Assembly (NCBI RefSeq): GCF_017591435.1
Contig: NC_059302.1
Span: forward strand, 28,732,419-28,796,418
Length of the DNA: 64,000 nt
Source of the DNA: Portunus trituberculatus
Taxonomy: Eukaryota > Arthropoda > Malacostraca > Decapoda > Portunidae
Reading direction: 5' to 3'
Below are positions 25,834 through 38,459 of the stretch, in pieces. Made by a program: the position numbers and the translations under genes. The notes beneath the pieces are model-generated. The model ran no database searches. It was not told the DNA's origin and worked only from the letters and a program-made list of their open reading frames with translations. How positions within the stretch are numbered: the first letter of the stretch is position 1; each line of letters begins with the position of its first letter.

Positions 25834-26121
25834 TTTATTAGTCCACATAGTTACAACAATCAAACACAAATGAGACAGTTATCGAGAGTTCTTACGGCTG
25901 ATTTCATAGCCTTTATTTTCTCTCCCATCAAAGAAGTTGAGACGGGTGTTTATGGCAAGAAGCTGTCCCCCTTTTTCATTTCCACCCTCGCCCCACGTCT
26001 CATCCCCTGGGCTGCTCCGGCGCCAGCCACATAGGGCAGCTGAGAGTTGGTCACTTGTCCACACACTATGTATATTGAGCATCAGTATTGAGCCATTAGT
26101 CGTGTTCGTTACGGTAACCAC
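25834..26121 (-). other. Possible transcript 3' end or decayed element
   Basis: On the minus strand an 80-codon frame (26121-25879) ends 40 bp before AATAAA (25839-25834). The peptide contains CGWRRSSPGDETWGEGG and is not a family I recognise. An unrelated short frame or the end of an old retroelement is equally possible. Confidence 0.25.
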
Positions 26122-27290
26122 GCCACATCAGCCCACCACCTGGACACACCTGACGCACCTGACACACTGCAGCTACACTCACACCACACATCTGATCGCC
26201 GAGATTAGGTATTTACAAATTTATTTTTACTTCCCCTCTTGACTCGTGCTGAGCAAGTCCACCTACAGTTGAGAAGCCCGGCACTAGATGTCAGGTGAAG
26301 CCCATTCACTACCTGCCATTACTCTCTGGGAGGAGTATTATGTCTTAATGAAAATGAACTGCCTGACTGACTAATTGCGGTTAATACTAAAATATGAACG
26401 GAAAGGAAAATTAAAAGTCGCCCTTTTTTAAAAACATTAAAAATTGTTTGATCGCATAAGTATTGAAACTGAGAACCAATACTGATCTTTGAGATGCAGC
26501 GTGATGTTATGTGATGACAAAAACAACAGACAAAAGTTGAAAAAAGCTTTTCGTATACTGAACTGATAAGGAATAAATTTCAAAAGATGATAATGAGCTG
26601 CAAATTAAGATGTAGTGTTTAAAAAACACACTAAAAAGGCAGACAAGGGTTTCACAGAATTACGAAAACGAGCATCGTACGAGCTCGATACAAAAACTTC
26701 TGATACAGTGGAGAGCTGTGTCCATCTTGGCTTCAAGGCTTTGTTGGGGACACAACATGTTAAGATAAAGCAGGACTCGATATCACACAAAGAGAACAGT
26801 CACTCACCCTGAAGGCTGCCAGGTGGTAGGCTGCCCTCAGCAACCCCGCGCGGTGCAGCCCCTGCTTCTCTTAGTACCCTCGCCTTCTTTGAGTCAATTA
26901 CTGAACTACGGCAACTCTCCATTATGAGTCACGATCATCCGCGGCGTGCCCTCGCCTGGCTTGCCACTTGTCTGCCTTCACTGTGTCTCCCTTTGGTGTT
27001 ACACTCAACAACATAAAGTCTCTAGGATTTTACGCCATGCCGTCCTTTTCCTCCTCAAGGCACACCAACTCTTATGCTTATTTTTGTGTATTATGTTTTG
27101 ATCACAAAGATATAATTCAACACGGTTTTTTTATTATTCTTTACTCATTAACATAAAGAAACTCCCGTAGCTTTGCCGGAACACATATTACTCGTACCTT
27201 CCTCACCAACACACGCCGCGCCATTAGGACTCCTTAAGGCCGCCCTCACACACTAACAAAGGCAGTGTGTCCAAAGTACAAGCAAATGAA

Positions 27291-27295
<5 letters not shown>
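26122..27295. other. No recognisable gene
   Basis: Unique sequence of mixed composition. Overlapping frames at 26605-26812 on both strands have no motif that I recognise. Confidence 0.5.

Positions 27296-27369
<74 letters not shown>
27294..27369. repeat. (TA)n, about 37 units
   Basis: Pure alternating TA, self-complementary and likely to extrude as a hairpin. Only two TA arrays of this size occur in the window; the other is at 27890. Confidence 0.97.
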
Positions 27370-27371
<2 letters not shown>

Positions 27372-27597
27372 TGGAAAGAAATTTCTGCAGCAACTCAACA
27401 TAATGGAAGTTCTCTGAAAAATTTATATAACTAAGAAAAAATGCAAGTGTTGTCATGAAGAAACATTGATTTCAATCAATATTTAATGCATTGGTGTTGG
27501 CTTCACTAAAGGCTAAACACAGACCATGGCGGCAATGGGCAGTTTGCTGGCATTGCCTTGCTTGCTCGCTCGCGTACACACATACGTACATGTGCCC

Positions 27598-27754
<157 letters not shown>

Positions 27755-27887
27755 ATGCCTCCCTTCTTGTGCAAGAAGACAGATTCTTGAGTTACCCACT
27801 GCTCTCGGCCACACCTGCTGTCAAAGCCAATCACTGCGTCTTCAAAAGAAAAGAGGAAATAAATAACAAAAATATACTGTAGGTCCT

Positions 27888-27892
27888 ATATG

Positions 27893-27982
<90 letters not shown>
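27888..27982. repeat. (TA)n with TACATA caps
   Basis: Alternating TA of about 90 bp, with TACATA at both the left and right shoulders, so the whole block is close to a perfect palindrome. Confidence 0.96.
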
Positions 27983-28194
27983 ATACTTTGTGGTTACTGA
28001 TAATATGTAGGATGTGGACACGCCCTGTGGGTAAAGGAGTGACAGGTCATGTACACACTCGAGTCACATCCTGACGGTCACGAACATACATAACCATTGC
28101 AGCCACGTACACTACAGATCATATGCACAGCTTGCCATGTACACAAACATACACACACGTACATATGAACGTCTGAGCTGGTGATGGAGCCCAG

Positions 28195-28950
28195 TACTCA
28201 GAGCACACCATGCGGCACACAGGTGGTCATGCAGGGCGGCGGCAGCGTGCGTGCAGCACAGGGCCGCCGGTCTGCGGGGAGGGAAGCGGCAACACTAAGA
28301 AAGTTTGGACGCGTCGGAAAAATACACGAAGGTTGGTAACACTTATCACGACATCCAGAATAATAGTAATACTGCAAGGGGTGGGGAGGGTAGCGAGGCC
28401 TAGGGGATAGTACTGTGCCCCGAAGGACCGGGAGCGACGCCCCCGTGACCCTGTGGCCTGAGCACCGAGATGAGGGCAGCACTGACCCCGTGGAGCGGCC
28501 TCGGTATTGACTGTCCACGTTAAAGGTCACAGCACCGAACACCAGCTGATGAGGGCAGCTGCAGCTAGTCCTGTCATAAGTTGCACCTTTCTACCGCCGG
28601 CGAGGGCGACGACAACCTCCGCCACAGCGCCAAGGAGGCAGCACGAACAAGAGACCCTTAAGAAAATATGCTTCCTAGCGAGGTGCGCAACCCACACCAC
28701 CTATCCGCCAGCGTCCTCAAGTAATGGCAAACACATCAATAGGATAACACTGAACACAGAGGGAGGGCGGTAAACAAATGTTACGTCGTCTTGCAGATAC
28801 GGTTACGGGGAGGTGGAAAGGAACGGTGATGCAGGGACCCAGGACACAAGGAAGAAGAGGAGGGGCAGGGGAGGAGAGGGAGAAGAAAGAGGAGTTTGAA
28901 GGGGAGCAAGAGGAGAAAGAGGCAACGGGTGAGTTTAGGCACACTGGTGC
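28195..28950. other. GC-rich island of unknown nature
   Basis: CpG is frequent here (GCGGCGGCAGCG, GCGACGCCCCCG, CCGCCGGCGAGG), in contrast to AT- or repeat-rich surroundings. GAGGGCAGC recurs about 85 bp apart. Open frames exist on both strands (28198-28542 minus, 28507-28773 plus) with no recognised domain. It might be a promoter, a non-coding first exon or an unrecognised exon. Confidence 0.35.
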
Positions 28951-29246
28951 TGCTGTTCTGGCAGACTATGTAAATCCTCTGTAGTAATAGTGAACACCCA
29001 AGAAATGATCCATAATGACAATGCCCTAATGGAAGAAGAGTCAGTCAGCTGAGGGTGATGGATGCCGAACACAAAGGCCAGGTACACGTGACGATCAACG
29101 CACGTCGCACAAAACACTGCGAGAAAAGAGAAAAAATACAAAAAAAGAAAGAAAATCAATAAAAAAAAACTCCAAACCTGCCATGCTGAAGCCACATGCA
29201 CGTTCGTACGCCTAACGATCTCAGTACACCACCGATCAAGGTCAAC

Positions 29247-29249
<3 letters not shown>

Positions 29250-29312
<63 letters not shown>
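29250..29312 (+). repeat. (GA)n, about 31 units
   Basis: Pure GA tract. Confidence 0.97.
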
Positions 29313-29314
<2 letters not shown>

Positions 29315-29463
29315 CACCAACACAAGAGGAGAGGGTGGGGGAGAGCGGCAGTCAGTCTCAGTGTGAAGGGCAATTTGGCACACATCAGTCGGGCCTCACA
29401 GCTTCAACCTAACCGACATTCTTTCACCGGATTACCGTCGTCTTGCCTTCAACTTTCCATACA

Positions 29464-29469
29464 TTTAAT
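29464..29469 (-). other. Candidate polyadenylation signal ATTAAA
   Basis: Minus-strand ATTAAA about 630 bp after the stop of the Ser/Thr-rich exon at 30100. It is the nearest variant signal I noticed downstream; a six-base match is weak evidence. Confidence 0.2.
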
Positions 29470-30099
29470 CCCCGGTTAAAAAAAAAAAAGATACACAAAA
29501 GCCACCGTCACGTGGGTGAATCCCGCACACTGATGACACAGGATTGATGTGGTAAAAAGATAACAATAGCTAGCAAGATGCACCATCCACTCTGAAAGAA
29601 TATCATCACTGGGACAGGATTCGAGAAGAGAGTGAGCAATGCAAGGGATTTTCTTATCCATTAGAGAGCAAGTACTTCTGGTCTGACGTCTGTACACACA
29701 TGTAAGCTTTCGTGGGGTGAGGCTAGGAGGGGGAGAGAGGCACGGGAGGCTTCAGACGGAGTAGAAGTGTAAGAAAGTATAAAAACCCACAATAAATGGG
29801 GAGGGAAGGAGGGAGGGAGGGACGGAGGGAGGTTTAAGGGGCCACCAGCCAGCAAACAACAAAGGCATGCTGAAAACAAAGCGGCCATGTCACCTAGAGT
29901 CATGGGTCACCTGGGCAAGGCAACCTGGGCAGGAGGGAACAGGTGTGCAGGTGTGCTAACTAGAGCAGGTGGTGGCAAGCGGGAGAGAGGAAACTGAGCC
30001 AAGAAGGGAACAAAGGGTTACAGGTTACAGGAGAGATGACGCAAGAGTGTCGTCTTCGGCTTATTCTACGGTCATGGGTGTGGGGGGCGAGGGGGCGGG

Positions 30100-30290
30100 T
30101 CAGTCAGGGTCGGGGCCTCTGGCGTCGCTGATGGTGGTGGTGGTGGTGGAGGAGGCGGAGGAGTCGGAGGAGGTGGGATTGGTGGTGATGGTGGTGGAGG
30201 ATGTGTCTGTGTCCTCCGCGGGCGAGCGATGCCTGGCTGGTGTTATGACGTCCTCCCCCTTTTGGTCGTCGCCAGCTGCGTCTGGATCGT
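30100..30290 (-). CDS. Possible alternative last exon: Ser/Thr-rich tail after a Kazal module
   Basis: Minus strand. The acceptor TTCTCTCTCTTGCAG lies 338 bp past the donor of the upstream Kazal exon. Joined in phase 1 to that exon, it stays open for 62 codons and ends in TGA. The peptide begins DDPDAAGDDQKGED and becomes rich in Thr and Ser (TDTSSTTITTNPTSSDSS), a composition typical of O-glycosylated linkers, which agrin-like proteins have between their Kazal array and later domains. I find no convincing donor before the stop, so it would end the protein. It could also be a chance open stretch in CAC/TCC-rich sequence. Confidence 0.45.
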
Positions 30291-30628
30291 CTGCAAGAGA
30301 GAGAACGTTACCATGCTCCTCCTCCTCCTCCTCCTCCTCCTCTCTCCTCGTCCCTCACTTCCCGTGTCTAATCTAATCTGTAACCCGCCAAGTAAACACC
30401 GGTAATCAATCTGGCTTTTCTTCCGCAGATGTTGAGGATAAACTTCCGTGATGAATATTTTTCCTCTAAAATGAAACAGTTTAAGTTTTATTCGTTGAGA
30501 CAAACCATGTGTTACATCTAACATAAAAAAATGCTTCTTTCTTCTTGTAAATACTGACTCTATAGCTGAGATGTGAAGGCGGGGAGGCACGCCAGGACTC
30601 ACAAGGATTGGGAAAGAGAGGCACTCAC

Positions 30629-30841
30629 CACAGGGCCCAGAGTGACGTATGTGCGTGCTCTGCTGTGTGCTGCAGGCGTGGCGACGGAGCTCACAGATGG
30701 TGGGGTAGGTGGCGCCATCAGTGCCACACACAGGGGAGGTGGTGGAGGAGGGCGGCGGACAGGTGCTGACACAGGTGCAGTTTGCCACGCCCTCCTCGTC
30801 GGTGACACACACGCCGCCCCAAGCGCAAGGCTCGCACGGCT
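30629..30841 (-). CDS. Agrin-like follistatin/Kazal module, internal exon
   Basis: A 213-bp exon encoding one follistatin-type module: an EGF-like half EPCEPCAWGGVCVTDEEG with ANCTC, then a Kazal half PVCGTDGATYPTICELRRHAC and a closing SGPC. It has ten cysteines in the same order as the module at 3931-4164 (spacings x2, x5, x9, x1, x3, x10, x10, x6, x13). NCT is a possible N-glycosylation site. The acceptor is TGTGTTACAG before 30841 and the donor GTGAGT after 30629, both in phase 1. The acceptor has a poor pyrimidine tract. An upstream alternative (GTGTGGCAG) would give phase 0, which does not fit the neighbouring exon. The product is most likely an extracellular matrix or secreted protein. 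Confidence 0.83.
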
Positions 30842-31058
30842 CTGTAACACACGGCCTGCACTGCCACACACAGCCTGCACCCTGCGTCACACAGGCTGCG
30901 TCTCTCGCCCCACTGGGAGAAACTTTCACCACATGATGACTCTCCCTCACCTCCTTCCTATTCTTACTTCTAGCATGATATCTCTCCCTCCCTCTCCCCG
31001 TCTATTTCTTCTTCCTCATACTTCTTTTACGCTCTATCCTTTTCCTATACCTTTTCCT

Positions 31059-31061
<3 letters not shown>

Positions 31062-31114
<53 letters not shown>
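31062..31114 (+). repeat. (CT)n, about 26 units
   Basis: Pure CT tract about 220 bp upstream (minus sense) of the Kazal exon at 30841. Confidence 0.97.
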
Positions 31115-31118
<4 letters not shown>

Positions 31119-31198
31119 TGAAATAAACATCCAGCCGCGAATACACTGCCAAACACCTCTAACACTCTATCTGCCTTCCCAGCACGCAATGATCCCTT

Positions 31199-31333
<135 letters not shown>

Positions 31334-31368
31334 CAGTGCAACTCTTATTCAACTGTTCACTTCAGGTA

Positions 31369-31457
31369 TCCTCCTCCTCCTCCTCCTTTTCCTGCTCCAC
31401 CACCATCACCACCACCACCACCACCATCACCACCACCGCCACCACCACCACCATCAC
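31369..31457 (+). repeat. (CTC)n and (CAC/CAT)n
   Basis: Six CTC units, then about 57 bp of CAC with CAT and CGC interruptions. Confidence 0.93.
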
Positions 31458-31569
31458 CATTATTACACCAACATGCACAAGTCCTCGTCTTTCTCCTTCC
31501 CTGAACATTCACACTAATTATACTAAATTCACCGTCATTCAGAGCCATTCTACTGCACCTCACACTCGT

Positions 31570-31572
31570 GCA

Positions 31573-31664
<92 letters not shown>
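31570..31664 (+). repeat. (CA)n, about 47 units
   Basis: CA with one TA near the left edge (ACATACAC). Confidence 0.97.
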
Positions 31665-31665
<1 letters not shown>

Positions 31666-31932
31666 ACATGACAGTAATCTAGATAACTGGTCTACCGTTT
31701 CATTCAGCGTTACGTGCCCATTCAAAACTTGCAGGCGCCAAAGGTACCAACAAGTGTGCACGTCACTGTAATACCTCACTCTCGGCGCCAGAGTCGTCAA
31801 TCTGTCCTCTGCACACATTCACACACCTGCTGCGGAATTCCAAGAAGACAGTTTCGTCTCCTCGGTTGCATTCAGGCTCTGTTGTGCCTTCTTTCTCTTC
31901 ACGCATCTCCTGGCTAATGCAAAACGCAAAAC

Positions 31933-32084
<152 letters not shown>

Positions 32085-32353
32085 ACCAATTCACTGAATG
32101 TCTCCTGAGCAACTCTTGAATATCTGCTGAAATCACTAAGTTTCCCCACAACAGGCAGATCCTTCTATCCCTCCACACGTCCAGATGTTAAGTGTCACTA
32201 CACGGCCATAACAAGTGCTACTTTAAGCTACTTAATAGTATATATATTTATAAAAAGGCAGAAAAAAGTGTCATCTAACTACTAATGTTAAAAGTAGTAA
32301 GTGTATAATACAGCTTTGAAATGACACAACACAGGTTAATTAATGTTACTATG

Positions 32354-32357
<4 letters not shown>

Positions 32358-32437
<80 letters not shown>
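32358..32437 (+). repeat. (AAT)n, about 27 units
   Basis: Pure AAT triplets. Confidence 0.97.
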
Positions 32438-32438
<1 letters not shown>

Positions 32439-33145
32439 GAACATAAGTAAATTATCTATTGTTAGTATCACATGCGGGAACATTTCATTCTTTTAACTTA
32501 CCTGCGAAGCTTCCCTCTCCTGTACTACACCTGTGACAGACTCATTAGTAAAAACCTCAGGTAGCTTTCACACTACACTGACGGTAAAAAAAAAAAAAAA
32601 AAAAAGGAGGGGCTGGGGCAGGGGAAGGGGGAGTGGGAGGGGGAGAATCATCTTATAATCCTGCATCTCTCTTCCTTTCTTTCTTTCTCACTCTCTCTCT
32701 TGTCCAGATTAGTTTTATAGTCAACAGCGGTCCAAGGCATGTTCCGTTTTCCTTTTCCATGGATTAACTGAGGACACAACGCATAGGAACGCAAGACACA
32801 TGGACAGGTGTTCAGCTGAGATGACCTCACGTAGATGTAGTTTATCAAGGTCAATGAGATCGGGTCACCGCAAGCCCATCCAAGAGAATAAAGTCAAGTA
32901 AACACAAAGAAGGAACAACTTATAAACTCAGCGGTCACCCCACCCTCCTCACCAAACCACAGGAGAAAATATGACAGAAACGACCATTCCAGATGAAGAA
33001 TACCACCTAAAAGAAACTAAAAAGACACTCTGAGATGATACAAGGCGAAAAAAGGGAAAAAATAGTAAACACCAAAAATCTTTCAAAACACGACCAGTTT
33101 CATTAAAAAAACGTGTCTGCTTGTACCATATCTTTCAATGAACTA
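32438..33145. other. No recognisable gene
   Basis: Unique sequence with a 19-base A run near 32587 and a G-rich stretch (32605-32645). Confidence 0.5.
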
Positions 33146-33147
33146 CA

Positions 33148-33249
33148 GTAGAGGTGGTATAGAGGAAATATCTTGGAAGAGGTGTACCGATGAAAGAAAC
33201 AGAGAAAACAAAACAAAACATGATCTTATACTAGAAACGTGTTTTTCCT

Positions 33250-33333
<84 letters not shown>

Positions 33334-33472
33334 ACACACACACACCTTCCAGATCATTATAATTGAGGTGGTAGAGGAAGCAAGTTTTTTTTAGATTAAT
33401 GAGAACCCATGTGGAAAATAAAAGAATTTGAGATCCAAAACTATATGACTAGTTATAATGAAAACTATACTT

Positions 33473-33557
<85 letters not shown>

Positions 33558-33575
33558 TCAAATCAGCTATGAATG
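33148..33575 (+). repeat. Two CA arrays inside a diverged tandem duplication
   Basis: CA arrays at 33254-33344 and 33477-33556 share both flanks: (C)TTGTAAC or CTGTAAC on the left, CACCTTC.A.ATCA on the right, and GAGGTGGTA(TA)GAGGAA further left (33150 and 33366). The unit is about 220 bp. Confidence 0.8.
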
Positions 33576-33859
33576 TGATGGAAAGAAAAATAAGCGGAAT
33601 TAAATGATAAAAAAAGGTGAAACTGGAAAAAAGCAAAAAAAAACTAAAATAAATGAAATAAAAAAATAAACAAATTACATAACACGTAACAAATGATAAT
33701 GGAAACTGCGTCCCGTTGCAACCCACACCTTCTAATTAACTGAGGGAACAGGTGAAGGTGAGTTGCTGGAGTGACGCAACGGAATGACAGAAACGGAAAG
33801 TGGTACCGCAGAGAAAACCTACAAAACACAATGCACTACACTACAAAAAACCCACGAAA

Positions 33860-34310
33860 TTCACTTCAATCTACACGAGAAATGGTACGAGAGAGACTGA
33901 TGGATTATGATAAAGAGAAAAAACATATATAAAAATAGATAAAAAAACACAAAAACTCCACAAAATGACTTCAACTTACACGAGAAACAGCGCGAAAGAG
34001 ACTGACGGATTATGATAAAGAAAAAAAATATATATGAAAATAGATAAGAAAAAGACAAAAAACACAAAAAACACAAAAAAAAACTCGTACAAAAGATGAC
34101 AAACTAAATAGAAAACTCGCCAATTTTTTTTTTTTTTTAGCCACATGCAACTTACAATCAATAATAAAAGAAATACTACGAGAAAAACAGGATAAAAACA
34201 GAAAGAAAAATATGCAAGAAAAAGATTAACAGTTCACGATAAAGAAATACTACACAAGACAATAGATAAAAAAAAAATGCAAGAAAAAGATTAACAGACC
34301 ACGAACAAGA
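33860..34310 (+). repeat. Tandem copies of about 105 bp, then 65 bp
   Basis: GAGACTGATGGATTATGATA at 33893 and its near copy at 33998 are 105 bp apart, with CACGAGAAA on the left and AAAATAGATAA on the right in both. ATGCAAGAAAAAGATTAACAG occurs at about 34212 and 34277 and is followed both times by a CACGA word, suggesting a related shorter unit. Confidence 0.87.
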
Positions 34311-34581
34311 AAAAAAACAAAACAAATAACACGAAAAATTAAACAGGAAAAAACAAAACAAAACCGTCTTTTTTATAACCTGCACACACAGTCAACACGC
34401 CTCTCAGTTAAGTTCATGGAGGGGCGCAGTGGAGGAGAGGCAGTCTGAGTGAGTTCCGTTCGACCCACGACCGTCCGCTACACTTTCCCCAATACCCGAC
34501 AGATGTAAACAAGCATCTTCCCGTGAATGCCTTGCGGGAATGACAACACAGCGCGACCAGGCCATTGTTGTGTGTCCATGA

Positions 34582-34583
<2 letters not shown>
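34311..34583. other. No recognisable gene
   Basis: AT-rich then GC-balanced unique sequence. Confidence 0.5.

Positions 34584-34639
<56 letters not shown>
34584..34639 (+). repeat. (GT)n, about 28 units
   Basis: Pure GT tract. Confidence 0.97.
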
Positions 34640-34641
<2 letters not shown>

Positions 34642-34670
34642 AAGGCCAACACACTAGCTAGGAACAATTA

Positions 34671-34676
<6 letters not shown>

Positions 34677-34712
<36 letters not shown>

Positions 34713-34764
34713 TTCTCTTGAATTTGCATCCTACTAACATTCCTTCCTTCTTGTTTGTTAAGGA

Positions 34765-34811
<47 letters not shown>
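34677..34811 (+). repeat. Two (CT)n arrays
   Basis: CT at 34677-34710 and 34767-34811; the 57-bp spacer holds CTTCCTTCTTG. Confidence 0.96.
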
Positions 34812-34813
<2 letters not shown>

Positions 34814-35107
34814 CTTTGTATTATTTCACTTCACCTTTCCTCAGCGTTTCTCCTTCCTTCCTTCATATTTCTCTCCCCGTCCCTCACTCATTCCTTTCTC
34901 CCACTTCCCTCCCCTCACTTTGGCACACCGCCCGACCTCTCCTTCATCTTAACACATCATCCCACCTTCCCTCATTCTCAAACTCCCCATCTATCCTTCT
35001 CCTTCACCCGGTTCAACCCTCATCGCTCCCTCATCATCACTCCTGCATCCTCCTCCACCTCGTATCTTCCCTAAAAATCTCGCCAGTCCGTCGTCCTTTC
35101 GTCACTA

Positions 35108-35109
<2 letters not shown>

Positions 35110-35151
<42 letters not shown>
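35110..35151 (+). repeat. (CA)n, about 21 units
   Basis: Pure CA tract. Confidence 0.96.
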
Positions 35152-35154
<3 letters not shown>

Positions 35155-35345
35155 TTTTCATTTCCACCTCGATAGTCATTCCAGTTTGCTTTTTCTCACA
35201 CAGATGCAAGTAGGGGAGTGGTGAAAGGTGTCAATATTTATTAGTAAAGGTTTGGCAAGTGTTAAAGGCGTTCTTGTGATCTGGACACGTTTATTGAAGA
35301 GCTGTAATCCGCTGTGTCACTCTGCTGAGGATAAGATTTAGACAG

Positions 35346-35349
<4 letters not shown>

Positions 35350-35416
<67 letters not shown>
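35350..35416 (+). repeat. (GA)n, about 33 units
   Basis: Pure GA; first array of the long GA-on-plus block that reaches 45.5 kb. Confidence 0.97.
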
Positions 35417-35418
<2 letters not shown>

Positions 35419-36060
35419 TTAGTAACTTCTTAAGGAAAAGTTTCCTCTGATATTAGCTACAAAAGTATCCTTTCAAAACTCTTGTTGTTGGACATCGAAG
35501 TTTAAAGGGCAGAATTCCAATACAACACGGAATATAATAGCGTGTCTCCATGCCCGTCATCTCTAAGTATTTTTGTTCATATAATGGTGCATCTCACTGC
35601 TTATGATGTGCAGGCAGTACTTCTACATTCCAGCCAACGTCCGCATCACCACCACTTGTCACTACAAAGACTCCTTCACATCTACTTGAAAACCACCAAA
35701 ACATCCCTTACTTTTGACCTTATACCTCACAAATGAAACAATGAACGTGAACCAAATTTCACGACAAAAAAAAAAAAAAAATAATCAAACATATAAACAC
35801 CAAAACGCTAATAAGAAAAGCATTGAGGTAGACTTAGAAGTATTTGAATATTGCTAAAATGCTCTACGCGTCCTGAACTAGACGACATTAGCTGATCTGC
35901 AGTCATTACAAACACACGAATCAATAACAAACCCTCAAACAGGCCTTAATGAGTGGCTTCTGACGTCCCTGCTGTAGGAATTATTGATTTATGGACGAGT
36001 AGGGACGAGTAGAGAGGAAGGGGTACAAGTCAGCCTTCCTTCGTGCTGCTCTGGCTTGAT
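35417..36060. other. No recognisable gene
   Basis: AT-rich unique sequence. Confidence 0.5.
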
Positions 36061-36720
36061 GACAGACACAGAGACGTGGATGGATTGGTGGATAAGGTAA
36101 TGAATAAGTGAATTAGTACGTATAGATGTCTGGGTGGATCATGAATGGACTGATAGATGGCAGCATAGTTTGATAGATAAGGTAAATCTGTAGATAGGTA
36201 AATTAATACTCGTTGTCTGAACAGATACTGGATGAAGAGAGATGAATAGAGGGATGGTTTGATACGTAAGGTAGATAGGTTGAATTAATAATCATAAACA
36301 GGGTAGACAGGTGACCCAATACTCATAAATGTCAGATTAGATATTAACATTAACAAAGATTAATAGGCAGGTAGAAATTCTTGGACAGATACTCGTAATT
36401 GTACATAATATATTAATAGACGAGTAAACAATACGGGGAAGGGACAGAATGAGAAGTGAATGGGTAGATAGATAGACAACAGGACCGATAGAAGGACTGA
36501 CACGAAAGACAAATAGATGAATACGTGAGTGAATAAATACCAGGCATTAGAGGTATGAAATAAATGAAGTAATAAATAAGAGAAATGGGTAGACACATGA
36601 ATGACGGATAATGAGATGGTATGGGTGGACAGATGGATGAGTGCATAGAATAATAAACGAACTCATGTGTAGGATATATGGACAGACACGTGACTCAACA
36701 CTTGGCTGAACAGATGATGA
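36061..36720 (+). repeat. Degenerate GATA/GATG/GACA-rich region
   Basis: Words such as GATAGATAAGGTA, GTAGATAGGT, GACAGATG and TAATACTCATAA recur irregularly for about 650 bp. It looks like an old, decayed tetranucleotide or minisatellite field. Minus-strand frames here are by-products. Confidence 0.65.
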
Positions 36721-36807
36721 AATAATGAACACAGAAATGCAGAAAAATATACGAGGTGGGACACGCTTAGACGAATAGTAAAAATACGGTCTTTCTTTTT
36801 TTCTATT

Positions 36808-37070
36808 TATACCATGTGGGCTTTTCACGGGAATTTATGGGCTAAAGGGAATACTTTTTGTGGTACCTCCTATCTCAAAGCCCACCCGCTAGGAAACCGT
36901 TGCCCCGAAGAGAGGAAGCCCAACCTACACTCGGACTGTGGACAGGAATTGAACCCGTGCGCTTGGAGACCCCTCGGACCCAACAGCACGCATGGTTCCT
37001 CTGTACTTTGAGATACAGCACTACAACGTGGACACATGAAGCTGTTAGGATCACGGCAGAACACAACGTC
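36808..37070 (-). mobile_element. Probable dispersed repeat with B-box-like motif
   Basis: On the minus strand GGGTTCAATTCC (about 36954-36943) resembles a Pol III B box. It is preceded by an arm-like TCCGAGGGGTCTCC and followed by about 140 bp ending in TTTATGGGC...CCATAAATTC-type complementary words and an A-rich end (ATAAATAGAAAAAAAG). TATCTCAAAG and its inverse CTTTGAGATA flank the core (about 36870 and 37005). The base composition stands out from the surroundings. I have no second copy in the window. Confidence 0.45.
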
Positions 37071-37401
37071 TCGCACCCATTGATTACTTTCACTCAGGCT
37101 CGAATTCACAACGTACAATCGAGCTGAGCAGTGCCACAGACCCGCCACGCCCCAGACAGTGCGAATGGTGAGAATCTGATACTTGAGCAGGCATAACTGA
37201 TGAGAGATGAATTAAATAGAGGGGAGGTGTTAGAGAAATTGACACTTGACAGTAGTAAAATGCCAATCAATGTGTGAGCAGTGAATTAGTGGTGTAGTAT
37301 GAAAGGTTACATTATGACTGCCAGGATAATTAGTCACCAAATACACAATTACGCTGTTCTTTGTCGGATATTTCGCAGTAAAGTGTGAATTATATGAACA
37401 T

Positions 37402-37630
<229 letters not shown>

Positions 37631-37807
37631 GACAAAAGCCTAGAAAAAAAAAACGCAAAAAAATAAAAGTAATATGATATGAAATAACCACAAAATAAAT
37701 GAAAAAACAAACAAACGAAACAAAAAACAAAATACAAACAAGCAATAATGGATGGAAAAGGTCAACAAAGAAAAAGTTATAAGATGACTTGAACCGTATT
37801 GCTCCAC

Positions 37808-38204
37808 TCTCTCTCTCTCTCTCTCTCTCCCATGAAAGCACCCGTCACAAAGGAAAAAAAAGAAGAAAAGGAGGAGGTAGAGGAGGAGGAGGAGGAGGAG
37901 GAGGAGAAGGAGGAAAAGGAGGAGAAGGAGGAGGAGGAGAAGAAGGAGGAGGAGGAGGAAAAAGAAATATGCGAGGATAAGAAAAAGAACAGAAGAATGA
38001 GGAAGAAAAAGAGGAATCAAGCGGGAAGGAAGAGAGGAAAAAGAATGAAGAAAGGGAGAAAGAATGAAATAGGAAAGGAAAGAAAGATGTGAGATGAAAG
38101 AGAGACTGAGAACAGGGAGGAGGTAAGAGGGAGGAAATAAAACGCGAGAAAGGAAAATGAAACATGAGTGAGGAATGAGGAGTGATGAAAACGAGGATGA
38201 AGAT

Positions 38205-38245
<41 letters not shown>
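37808..38245 (+). repeat. Short (CT)n, (GGA)n and (GA)n in purine-rich DNA
   Basis: CT at 37808-37829, GGA/AAG at 37870-37970, GA at 38207-38241, with AAAGAA-type sequence between. Confidence 0.92.
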
Positions 38246-38459
38246 AGGGCAAGGGGAAAGGGGAGAAGGGGACAGAGGGGAGTGTGGCTAAGTTGATTCA
38301 TGTCTTTGTACTCATTTCGCTCAACATTCCACGCCCGTGACTCTGCCTTGTCTTGTTTTGAGGCAAAGGGTTTATGTGTCTTTTACGGAGAAGGATGAGC
38401 AGAGAGAGAGAGAGAGAGAATAAAGAGAGGTAGTAGAAGAGCGATCAAGAGTGACAAGG

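Noticed and set aside
26605..26812. Overlapping frames on both strands
   Set aside because: Short, no family resemblance, no polyadenylation or splice context.
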